From NCBI RefSeq assembly GCF_000725495.1, contig NZ_JNZD01000025.1, forward strand, positions 1 through 64,000: a stretch of DNA of 64,000 bases, written 5' to 3'. Origin of the DNA: Streptomyces aureus. Lineage in GTDB: Bacteria; Actinomycetota; Actinomycetes; Streptomycetales; Streptomycetaceae. Below the pieces are notes generated by a model. It saw only the letters and a list, made by a program, of their open reading frames with translations. It made no database searches and had not been told where the DNA came from. Positions 57,098-64,000 of this stretch are shown piece by piece. The stretch's first letter is position 1. Each line of letters opens with the position of its first letter. A program made the translations under genes and the position numbers.

Positions 57098-57949
57098 CTA
57101 GGGACGGGTGGGGGCCGCCGTCTTGGACGTATCCGATCCGCGCCGCTCCGGCGCGGAGGCGACGAGGCAGCCGCACGACCGCAGCCGGGAGAAGTACGTC
57201 GCCGGGGACACTCCCATGAACTCGCGCATGTCGCGATTGAGGTGGGGCTGGTCGCAGAACCCGTGCTCCGCCGCGAGCTCCGGCCAGTGCGAGCGGCCCG
57301 GTTCGGCGTGCCGGAGCAGTTGTCCGAGGCGGATCAGACGGCCGGCGGACTTGGGTGCCATACCGATCTGCCGGTGGAAGACCCGGCCGAAGTGGTCGGC
57401 GCTCCACCCGGCTTCCGCCGCCAGGTGCGCGACGGGCGCACTGCCCCCGGACCGCGTCAGGCGGTGCCAGGCCCTGATCACCTCGGGGTTCGGCCGGGCT
57501 CCCGCCTCGGCCCGGCGCAGCAGGAAGGCGTCGAGTACCGCGAGGTGGGCCGCAGGGCTGTCGGCACCGCGGAACCGGTCCGCGAGCACCCGGCCCGCCG
57601 GACCGAACAGATCACCGAGATCCACGACGCTCTTGCCCAGCTCGCCGACCAGTCCGCCGAGCAGGACGTACGCCCCGAGGGGGCTGAGCCGCAGGCCGAC
57701 CCAGTCGACTCTCGTCGGGGGTAAGGACTCCCGGGCCCCGTAGTGGTACAGGTGGCCGGGTCCCACCGCGTACGCGGAGGGGAACCCTGCCGGGGCCGCT
57801 CCGATGTTGACGTTGATCGAGACGCCCGGAGCGGCGGGCACCGCGATCACCTCCCCCGGTGCGAGGAGCTCGGAACCCAGGTGATAGCCACCCGTGACCA
57901 GGCCGCGCAGGGCCGGGTGCACCGGGTGGACACGTGCGTGGACATCCAT
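57098..57949 (-). CDS. AraC-family regulator
   Basis: A 283-aa regulator. An N-terminal cupin-like sensor domain (about residues 1-150) is followed by a C-terminal double HTH (HLAAEAGWSADHFGRVFHRQIGMAPKSAGRLIRLGQLL and ELAAEHGFCDQPHLNRDMREFMGVSPATYF). It is close to the DUF6597/AraC layout. ATG 57949. It lies upstream of the CHAP gene on the same strand; targets unknown. Confidence 0.85.
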   Translation of the reverse strand: MDVHARVHPVHPALRGLVTGGYHLGSELLAPGEVIAVPAAPGVSINVNIGAAPAGFPSAYAVGPGHLYHYGARESLPPTRVDWVGLRLSPLGAYVLLGGLVGELGKSVVDLGDLFGPAGRVLADRFRGADSPAAHLAVLDAFLLRRAEAGARPNPEVIRAWHRLTRSGGSAPVAHLAAEAGWSADHFGRVFHRQIGMAPKSAGRLIRLGQLLRHAEPGRSHWPELAAEHGFCDQPHLNRDMREFMGVSPATYFSRLRSCGCLVASAPERRGSDTSKTAAPTRP

Positions 57950-58236
57950 CGACCCGACCCCCGTGCCGCGTCCGTCTGACTGCTGTGCGATCGCTTCCTA
58001 CGATCCCGGACGACCCGCGCGCCATCGGCCCAGGCGCCGCTGATTACCGGCCAATTCCCAACTGCGCGCCGGCAAGGAACCGGTGATCACCGGTCGCCCG
58101 CACCCGGATCACGGAACGCACCCGCTGACCGGCCCGCACACGCCATGCCCCCGTACCCGCACCTCCCGGGCGCTTGGCGCCGTGGCGTGTGCGGTCGCCC
58201 GGGTGAGCCGTGTCTCACCCGCGCGGTCACGCTTGC

Positions 58237-58256
58237 CTATGCAACGAGTTGCATAG
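58237..58256. promoter_or_regulatory. PadR operator
   Basis: CTATGCAAC (58237-58245), GA, GTTGCATAG (58248-58256): perfect 9-bp inverted arms, 13 bp before the PadR start codon. The ATGCAAC/GTTGCAT core is typical of PadR sites, so this is a likely autoregulatory operator. Confidence 0.75.
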
Positions 58257-58269
58257 AAAGCTGTGCGGT

Positions 58270-58875
58270 ATGGCGCTCGAACACGCGATCCTCGTCTCCC
58301 TGCTGGAAAAGCCGGGTTCCGGCTACGAGCTGGCCCGGCGGTTCGAGCGGTCCATCGGCTACTTCTGGACCGCCACGCACCAGCAGATCTACCGCGTGCT
58401 CAAGCGCATGGAGAGCGAGGGCGTCCTGGCCGTCCTCGAGGTGCCGCAGCAGGGCCGGCCGGACAAGAAGGAGTACTCCGTCGCCGCCCCCGGGCGCGCC
58501 GTCCTCTCCCAGTGGCTGCACGAGCCGATCGAGCCGGAGAGCATCCGGCACGAACTGGCGGTGAAGATCCGCGGCGCCGCCTTCGACGATCCGGCCGCGC
58601 TCGTCGACGAGGTCCGGCGGCACCATCAGGCCCACAGCGACCGGCTCGCGCGCTATCTCGCCGGTGAACTGCGGGACTTCACCGGGCCCGACGCGCCGAG
58701 TCCTCTCGACACCGGCCAGGAACTGCAGCACGTCGTGCTGCGCGGCGGCATCGCGTACGAGCGCATGACGATCGCCTGGCTCGACGACGTCCTGGCCACC
58801 CTCCGCGGCCTGGCCGCGCGGGCCGGAAGCACCGCCGCTTCCCGGGACGGCGCCTCCTCGGAGCCGTCCGCCTGA
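58270..58875 (+). CDS. PadR-family transcriptional regulator
   Basis: A 201-aa PadR protein: N-terminal winged HTH (ALEHAILVSLLEKPGSGYELARRFERSIGYFWTATHQQIYRVLKRMESEGVL) and the C-terminal Vir-like dimerisation helices. ATG 58270 is chosen because it starts the PadR domain and lies just after the palindrome; the longer frame from 58210 would run through the operator. It probably represses itself and the acyl-CoA dehydrogenase gene 99 bp downstream. Confidence 0.87.
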   Translation: MALEHAILVSLLEKPGSGYELARRFERSIGYFWTATHQQIYRVLKRMESEGVLAVLEVPQQGRPDKKEYSVAAPGRAVLSQWLHEPIEPESIRHELAVKIRGAAFDDPAALVDEVRRHHQAHSDRLARYLAGELRDFTGPDAPSPLDTGQELQHVVLRGGIAYERMTIAWLDDVLATLRGLAARAGSTAASRDGASSEPSA

Positions 58876-58974
58876 GCCACCCCCGCTTGCCCCGTCCCGC
58901 ACTCGGCACATCCTCGACCACCTCGTCCCGCACACGGCACACCCTCGACCCCCTCCCCCGGAAGGCGGACCCTC

Positions 58975-60693
58975 ATGAGCACCCCCCTGCTGTTCAATCC
59001 GCACACCTACGACCCGGCGCACTTCGACCCCGAGACGCGCCGGCTGCTGCGCGCCACCGTCGACTGGTTCGAGGAGCGCGGCAAGCGCCGGATCATCGAG
59101 GACTACCGCACCCGCGCCTGGCTCGGTGACTTCCTCGCCTTCGCCGCCAAGGAGCGGCTGTTCGCGACGTTCCTGACCCCGGCCTCCGCCGCCGGGGACG
59201 CGGACCAGCGCTGGGACACGGCCCGGATCGCCGCCCTGAACGAGATCCTCGGCTTCTACGGCCTCGACTACTGGTACGCCTGGCAGGTGACCATCCTCGG
59301 TCTCGGCCCGGTCTGGCAGAGCGACAACGCGGACGCCCGCACCCGTGCCGCGGACCTTCTGAACCAGGGCGAGGTCTTCGCGTTCGGCCTCTCCGAGAAG
59401 GCCCACGGCGCCGACATCTACTCCACCGACATGCTGCTGGAGCCCACCGAGGACGGCGGCTTCCGTGCCACCGGCTCCAAGTACTACATCGGCAACGGCA
59501 ACGCGGCCGGTCTGGTCTCGGTGTTCGGCCGGCGCACCGACGTCGAGGGCCCGGACGGCTACGTCTTCTTCGCCGCCGACAGCCGCCACCCGTCGTACCA
59601 CCTGGTGAAGAACGTCGTCGACTCCTCCAAGTTCGTCAGCGAGTTCCGCCTGGAGGACTACCCGGTCGGCCCCGAGGACGTGCTGCACACCGGCCGCGCC
59701 GCCTTCGACGCCGCCCTCAACACCGTCAACGTCGGCAAGTTCAACCTCTGCACCGCCTCGATCGGCATCTGCGAGCACGCGATGTACGAGGCCGTCACGC
59801 ACGCGAGCAACCGCATCCTCTACGGCCGTCCCGTCACCGCGTTCCCGCACGTGCGCCGGGAGCTGGCCGAGGCGTACGTGCGTCTCGTGGGCATGAAGCT
59901 GTTCAGCGACCGTGCCGTCGACTACTTCCGTTCGGCCGGTCCCGAGGACCGCCGTTACCTCCTCTTCAACCCGATGACGAAGATGAAGGTGACCACGGAG
60001 GGCGAGAAGGTCATCGACCTGATGTGGGACGTGATCGCCGCCAAGGGCTTCGAGAAGGACAACTACTTCTCCCAGGCCGCGATCGAGATCCGCGGCCTGC
60101 CCAAGCTGGAGGGCACGGTCCACGTCAACCTCGCGCTGATCCTCAAGTTCATGCGCAACCACCTGCTGGAGCCGGTCGCCCACCCCGACGTGCCGACCCG
60201 TCTGGACGCGGCCGACGACGACTTCCTCTTCCGGCAGGGTCCGGCCCGCGGCCTGGGTTCGGTGCGCTTCCACGACTGGCGCGCGGCCTACGACGCGTAC
60301 GCCGAGGTCCCGAACGTCGCCCGCTTCCGCGAGCAGGCCGACGCCCTGTGCGCGTTCGTCACCACCATGGCCCCCGACGAGACGCAGAGCCGCGACCTCG
60401 ACTTCCTGCTGTCCGTGGGCCAGTTGTTCGCGCTGGTGGTGCACGGACAGCTGATCCTGGAGCAGGCACGTCTGACGGACCTGGACGAGTCCGTGCTCGA
60501 CGAGCTGTTCTCCGTCCTGGTCCGTGACTTCTCCGGACACTGCGTCGAACTGCACGGCAAGGACTCGGCCACGGAGGAGCAGCAGGGCTGGGCGCTCGGC
60601 GCGATCCGGCGTCCCGTCGTGGACGAGGCCCGCGCGGCGGAGATCTGGCAGCGCGTCGAGGCGCTGTCGGGGGCGTACGAGATGGCGCAGTAA
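58975..60693 (+). CDS. Acyl-CoA dehydrogenase (large, 572 aa)
   Basis: A 572-aa enzyme, longer than the usual 380-aa type. Recognisable are FGLSEKAHGADIYSTD, ATGSKYYIGNGNAAGLVSVFGRR, the FAD region SIGICEHAMYEAVTHASNRILYGRPV and C-terminal helices. GGAAGG precedes ATG 58975. It probably oxidises an acyl-CoA or fatty acid thioester with FAD in the cytosol. It follows the PadR gene, which likely controls it. Confidence 0.87.
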   Translation: MSTPLLFNPHTYDPAHFDPETRRLLRATVDWFEERGKRRIIEDYRTRAWLGDFLAFAAKERLFATFLTPASAAGDADQRWDTARIAALNEILGFYGLDYWYAWQVTILGLGPVWQSDNADARTRAADLLNQGEVFAFGLSEKAHGADIYSTDMLLEPTEDGGFRATGSKYYIGNGNAAGLVSVFGRRTDVEGPDGYVFFAADSRHPSYHLVKNVVDSSKFVSEFRLEDYPVGPEDVLHTGRAAFDAALNTVNVGKFNLCTASIGICEHAMYEAVTHASNRILYGRPVTAFPHVRRELAEAYVRLVGMKLFSDRAVDYFRSAGPEDRRYLLFNPMTKMKVTTEGEKVIDLMWDVIAAKGFEKDNYFSQAAIEIRGLPKLEGTVHVNLALILKFMRNHLLEPVAHPDVPTRLDAADDDFLFRQGPARGLGSVRFHDWRAAYDAYAEVPNVARFREQADALCAFVTTMAPDETQSRDLDFLLSVGQLFALVVHGQLILEQARLTDLDESVLDELFSVLVRDFSGHCVELHGKDSATEEQQGWALGAIRRPVVDEARAAEIWQRVEALSGAYEMAQ

Positions 60694-60858
60694 CGGCGCC
60701 GGAAAACGCGGTGGGACGGGCCCGGCGCGCGTCCCCGTCCCGCCGTCTCCGGGCCGCCGGTCCGGGGACGGCGGGCGTCCTGTCCGTCGCGAAGGGAGCG
60801 GCGGGCGTCACGTCCGTCACGGAGGGGCGGGTTCGTCCTCGCCCCTCCGTCTGTCCGC

Positions 60859-61037
60859 CTAGGGCCTGTCTGACAATTCGCGTCGTCGCCCGGAGGGCGG
60901 CCCGGCGGCGTCAGGTGCGTGCTCTCGGCGTGCCGGCCCCAGACCCGCGTACTGGATGTACTCGGGTCTGGGGCCGGTGCGGCGAGAGGGCGTGCATGGC
61001 GTCGCCGGGCAGACGGGAATTGTCAGACAGGCCCTAG
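60859..61037. mobile_element. MITE-like palindromic element, 179 bp
   Basis: Perfect 21-bp terminal inverted repeats begin CTAGGGCCTGTCTGAC (60859-60879) and end GTCAGACAGGCCCTAG (61017-61037). An internal perfect 15-bp stem (CCGGCCCCAGACCCG and its complement) sits near 60938-60982 around a GTAC-containing loop. There is no ORF. This is the structure of a non-autonomous miniature transposable element, and such sequences recur in Streptomyces genomes. The flanking CTAG may be the duplicated target. It also lies between convergent genes and can act as a terminator. Confidence 0.8.
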
Positions 61038-62473
61038 CGCCCCTGCCCCGGGGTCGACGCGGAGCGGACCAGGTTGGGCCTCGCGACCGCCGCCGAGTCG
61101 GTGAGCCCCGGGCCCTCGGGAGACGGGGTCCTGGGCATCTGGAGAGCGGCCACCTGGCTGGTGACCTGCCCCATGCTCTCGTCCGAGGAGGACAGCGGAC
61201 TCGGCGTGCGCCGGGGCGAGTTGTCGACCGAGGAGGAACGCTCGACCCGGTAGGGCAGGTGGGCGGGTCTGTCCAGTCCGTCGAAACCGAGGTCGGCCGC
61301 CCTGCTGACGCCGATGTTGCTGGCCTGGACGAGGGTGATCCGCTCGCCCTGGATGTTCGTCAGGTCGGCCGGGTTCTGGGTCGGATCGGTGCGCCAGGCT
61401 CCCTGGTTGTCCTTGCCGAGGCTGAGCTGCGGGAGCACCCGGACGTTGTCCACCTGGAACGCCCGCATGGTGATGTCGTTCCAGGTCTCCTGGTCCACCT
61501 GCATCGTCGGCATGTCCGTGCCCGGGCCGCCCGGGGGCGTGGCGGGTCTCCCGTACGCCGCGTGGATGCCGTCGGCCAGGGCGCTGATGTTCATGCGGCC
61601 GATGATGTCCGCGCGCCGGCCGTCCTGGGTGTTGTACTTGGCCCCCAGGTCGTTGCTCTCGTGGAGATTGACGGTGTCCGGCCTGAAGCGCTTGTTCGTG
61701 TCACCCGGGCTGAACGTGACGTTGCCCTTCAGGTCCTCGTCCTGGGCCAGCTTCGCGAGATAGCCGACGTGCATCACCGCCGCCGTCTGGGCCGCCTGCT
61801 GCCCCCGCGTGCCTTCCCGTGTGTAGAGGGCGAAGGTGTCGAGGTGCGGCATCATCTGAGGGTCGATGTTCGCGTCGCCGTGGTGTTCCGTCATCGACTG
61901 GAAGCCCGCGTGCAGGACGTTGCGCATATTGGCGTCCTGGCCGTGCGAGAGGTCGACGACCTTCAGCTCGGCGGTCGAGAAGTCGAAGGGCGCCACGGCC
62001 TCCGGTGTGAAGTTTCGGTCGGTCTGGACCGCCTGCCACTCCCCGTCCGTCATGCGGTGGTGCGACAGGTCCACACTCAGGCCGGTCTCGTTCGCCCGGA
62101 GGAGATACGTCGCCAGGTCCTTCGCGGCGATGTATCCGGCGTTGCTCATCTCCATCTTGAAGATGTCGTCGACGGTCTGGTGGTTGTACTTGGGCTGCAT
62201 GAACCTGGCGAGCGTTCGCGTCTCGTCACGGATGTGGCGGACGCTGACGCCGTGCTGTTGCGCCTCGTTCCGGTATCCCTGCATCAGCTCCGCCGTGCGC
62301 TGCTGCCCGGCCTCCCCGGGACGGCGACGCGGCATGACCACCAGCTGTTTCTCGGAGTTGGGGAAGCGCGTGCTGAGCTCCTGCAGCCCCGCCCGCGCGT
62401 TCGCGCTGAGTTCGTCCCCGAACCAGATCATCTGGACCCGCTCCGGCTCCCTGGCCGGATCACGCTCAGGCAT
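61034..62473 (-). CDS. Large protein with toxin-glycosyltransferase-like N-terminus, function uncertain
   Basis: A 479-aa protein; ATG 62473 has GGGAGGA 6 nt upstream. The start PERVQMIWFGDELSANARAGLQEL resembles the first strand and helix of TcdA/TcdB-type toxin glycosyltransferases (IW-x-G). A later AAKDLATYLLRANETGLSVDLSHHR segment could correspond to the donor-site region, although the DxD motif is not evident. The C-terminal 80 residues are Ser/Pro/Arg-rich and disordered. No secretion signal. The stop codon TAG lies inside the right terminal repeat of the MITE, so the C-terminus may have been reset by the insertion. Confidence 0.55.
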   Translation of the reverse strand: MPERDPAREPERVQMIWFGDELSANARAGLQELSTRFPNSEKQLVVMPRRRPGEAGQQRTAELMQGYRNEAQQHGVSVRHIRDETRTLARFMQPKYNHQTVDDIFKMEMSNAGYIAAKDLATYLLRANETGLSVDLSHHRMTDGEWQAVQTDRNFTPEAVAPFDFSTAELKVVDLSHGQDANMRNVLHAGFQSMTEHHGDANIDPQMMPHLDTFALYTREGTRGQQAAQTAAVMHVGYLAKLAQDEDLKGNVTFSPGDTNKRFRPDTVNLHESNDLGAKYNTQDGRRADIIGRMNISALADGIHAAYGRPATPPGGPGTDMPTMQVDQETWNDITMRAFQVDNVRVLPQLSLGKDNQGAWRTDPTQNPADLTNIQGERITLVQASNIGVSRAADLGFDGLDRPAHLPYRVERSSSVDNSPRRTPSPLSSSDESMGQVTSQVAALQMPRTPSPEGPGLTDSAAVARPNLVRSASTPGQGR

Positions 62474-62621
62474 GTGCGTTCCTCCCTGCGCCGATGACCC
62501 CGTGCCCTCGGCCGACAGCAACAACGGATCGGGCAAGCGGCGGGTTCAACCGGTTGAACCGTCGGCGCCGCCCCTCCGTCGTGTGGGTGACGAAGGATCA
62601 CTGGACGGACGGAGCACGGAC

Positions 62622-63023
62622 ATGACGGCCCTCGAAGCGCGAGCCGCCGAGGATCAGGAGAACAAGCCCGCCTTCATCCTCTACATGGACGGCTCCGAGT
62701 ACGACGACGGACTGCACCGGCTGACCCTGTGGGTGCGGCACCTGCTGCTCCCGGTCTACGGCAGGGAGGTCACCTCGGGCGCGGCCTGGTGCTCCCGCTG
62801 GTGGCAGCACCCGGAGGCGGTGGCGCAGCTGTACGGCCTGTGGATGGCGTGGCAGGAGCTGACCGGCGCGGGGTCGGGTGCGACCGGCCCCTCCACCTGG
62901 CACCGCGACCATCTCGGCCCCGTGCTGGCCTCCCTGCGGGACCCCTCCGGCCCCTTCTCGGGCTGCCGGCCTGGCCGGCACCGCGCGAAGGAGGCACCCG
63001 AGATGGACCCGTTCCCGCACTAG
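62622..63023 (+). CDS. DUF4913 domain-containing protein
   Basis: A 133-aa protein. The core LTLWVRHLLLPVYGREVTSGAAWCSRWWQHPEAVAQLYGLWMAWQEL and STWHRDHLGPVLASLRDPSGPFSGC is the DUF4913 pattern, found mostly on actinobacterial plasmids, integrative elements and phage-like regions. ATG 62622. No function known. Its presence beside a MITE and a possible effector gene hints at an acquired segment. Confidence 0.8.
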   Translation: MTALEARAAEDQENKPAFILYMDGSEYDDGLHRLTLWVRHLLLPVYGREVTSGAAWCSRWWQHPEAVAQLYGLWMAWQELTGAGSGATGPSTWHRDHLGPVLASLRDPSGPFSGCRPGRHRAKEAPEMDPFPH

Positions 63024-63310
63024 GCGCCCTGGGACGCGGCGGCACCAGAGGGAGGGCAACACACCTTCGCCCTGCCCCGACGCCGCGAGATCAAGAGCGA
63101 GGTGGTGCTCCACGCCTCGGGGGCGGTGTCGCTCGGTCCGCAGAGGGTCGGCCGAGCGTCGTCGATCCCTGCCGACATGCGTCGCCTCCAGCGGCTCCCA
63201 CGACAAGGTGCGGCACACCCTGGGCCGCACCGGGCTCTACGAACACTTCGCAGGACGCATCCACAGCACGCTCAGCGGTCCGGGGATGGATCGTCCCGGA
63301 AACCTCAATA
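63024..63310. other. Gap without a supported gene
   Basis: Frames are open on both strands but none has a ribosome binding site or recognisable family. One plus-strand frame ends GLYEHFAGRIHSTLSGPGMD, which could be the remnant of a C-terminus, but this is not certain. Confidence 0.4.
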
Positions 63311-64000
63311 TCAAGCGTGGGGGTTGATCTCGGCTGCGGTCAGATCTGCGAGTCGTTGTGCCGTGTTGAAGTGGGGGGTGAGACGGGTCTTGGTCATGGC
63401 GAAGGAGGTGCCGGTGGCGGTGTCGGCGTAGACGTAGCTGCCGCCACCACCGACCCAGCCGAACGTGGTGGGTGCCTCGTCCGGCGGAGTACCGATGCGG
63501 CCGAGCGGATAGCCCAGGGCCAGCCGCGCATGGTTGCCGAAGACCTGGTCGGTGCCTTCGAAGGCCACCGCCGTCAACTCCCTGAGCTGGTGTGAGTCGA
63601 TGAGAGAACCGGCGAGAAGTGCGGCGTTCATGGCAGCAATTCCCCGCGCGGTGAAGGTACCGACTGACGGGATGTCCGCTTGCAGGATCTCGTCGCTGTT
63701 GCCCATGGCCGCGGCCGGCTGCCGTTCCCAGGGCGCAAGGACGGCATCGCCGTCGGGTGGGGCGACGGGGTGCGGTGCGGCGTCTTCGAGTCGTGCCAGC
63801 CGGGCCAGGTCGGCTCGGGGGACGCCGAAGTACAGGTCACCGTCGAGACCCAGGGGCTCGGTGACCCACTCGTGCAGGAGTTGCCGCATCGGTTTGCCCG
63901 TGGCCCGGCGTGCGACCTCGCCGATGAGGAAGCCGTAGGTGAACGCGTGGTATCCCGTCTCGGTCCCAGGCAGCCACCGCGGTTCGGCGTCGGCGATCGC
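63311..64000 (-). CDS. Beta-lactamase-family serine hydrolase (partial, 5' end outside)
   Basis: At least 230 C-terminal residues of a class C beta-lactamase-like/EstB-type protein. The reading frame continues to the window edge with PGTETGYHAFTYGFLIGEVARRATGKPM, the Tyr motif region. It is followed by LGYPLGRIGTPPDEAPTTFGWVGGGGSYVYADTATGTSFAMTKTRL, where the HxG-type third motif is replaced by GWVGGGG. The Ser-x-x-Lys nucleophile would be outside the window. Probably an esterase or peptidase rather than an antibiotic-degrading enzyme. Confidence 0.8.
   Translation of the reverse strand, partial: AIADAEPRWLPGTETGYHAFTYGFLIGEVARRATGKPMRQLLHEWVTEPLGLDGDLYFGVPRADLARLARLEDAAPHPVAPPDGDAVLAPWERQPAAAMGNSDEILQADIPSVGTFTARGIAAMNAALLAGSLIDSHQLRELTAVAFEGTDQVFGNHARLALGYPLGRIGTPPDEAPTTFGWVGGGGSYVYADTATGTSFAMTKTRLTPHFNTAQRLADLTAAEINPHA

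Noticed and set aside
1..64000. tRNA or rRNA genes
   Set aside because: No cloverleaf with a TTCGANNC arm and matching acceptor stem, and no rRNA core sequence, was found by eye; a covariance-model scan would settle this.

Overview
The window is high-GC actinobacterial chromosome, almost certainly Streptomyces. The evidence is the strong third-position GC bias with long antisense shadow frames, frequent GTG/TTG starts and ATGA stop-start overlaps, a SARP regulator, an actinobacterial SAM-IV riboswitch, cysteine-ended leader peptides, and an IS200/IS605 right end at the left edge.

Layout. 1-116: tail of a TnpB-type gene and its element end. 0.2-2.0 kb: F420-type LLM oxidoreductase and a DUF1684 protein. 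2.2-9.3 kb: a sulfur-responsive unit, in which a promoter, SAM-IV riboswitch and cysteine leader peptide precede an oligopeptide-type ABC importer and an FMN luciferase-like monooxygenase. 9.4-12.4 kb: small lipoprotein, divergent MarR/quinone-reductase pair with a clear operator, and a LexA paralogue. 12.6-31.7 kb: a probable peptide natural-product (RiPP) region. It holds a TrmB/LuxR-type regulator and a SARP; a plus-strand operon (radical SAM, haem-oxygenase-like protein, 69-aa small protein, adenylate cyclase/ATPase, subtilase, GAF protein); and a minus-strand operon (precursor with three repeated cores, radical SAM/SPASM enzyme, MFS exporter, prolyl oligopeptidase, glycosyltransferase) divergent from a cytochrome P450. 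Three promoters here carry the same array of three 7-bp direct repeats at 11-bp period, 9 bp before the -10, which is the classic SARP layout; this ties the two operons and the P450 into one inferred regulon.

31.8-35.7 kb: HEAT-repeat protein and poorly characterised membrane or cytosolic proteins. 35.8-46.8 kb: organosulfur acquisition. A SsuD-like monooxygenase and an SfnB/DszC-like flavoenzyme are divergent, each behind its own cysteine leader peptide, with one palindrome between them. An Rrf2 (CymR-like) regulator and a GntR regulator follow, then a ferredoxin, a sulfonate-type ABC importer and an AprA-like flavoprotein with HEAT repeats. The GntR promoter carries a palindrome of the same geometry. 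46.9-55.5 kb: Gls24 protein, DUF3040 protein, pyruvate phosphate dikinase, AdhE, flavohaemoprotein and a ribosome hibernation factor, a set that suggests survival under low oxygen. 55.6-64 kb: a CHAP-domain secreted protein broken by a 34-nt deletion in its 73-bp repeats, an AraC regulator, a PadR regulator with its operator, a large acyl-CoA dehydrogenase, a 179-bp MITE, a possible toxin/effector, a DUF4913 protein and the end of a beta-lactamase-family hydrolase.

The main candidate for a new system is the multicore RiPP operon at 23.6-29.9 kb with its P450 and its inferred SARP co-regulation with the 16.4-23.3 kb operon.
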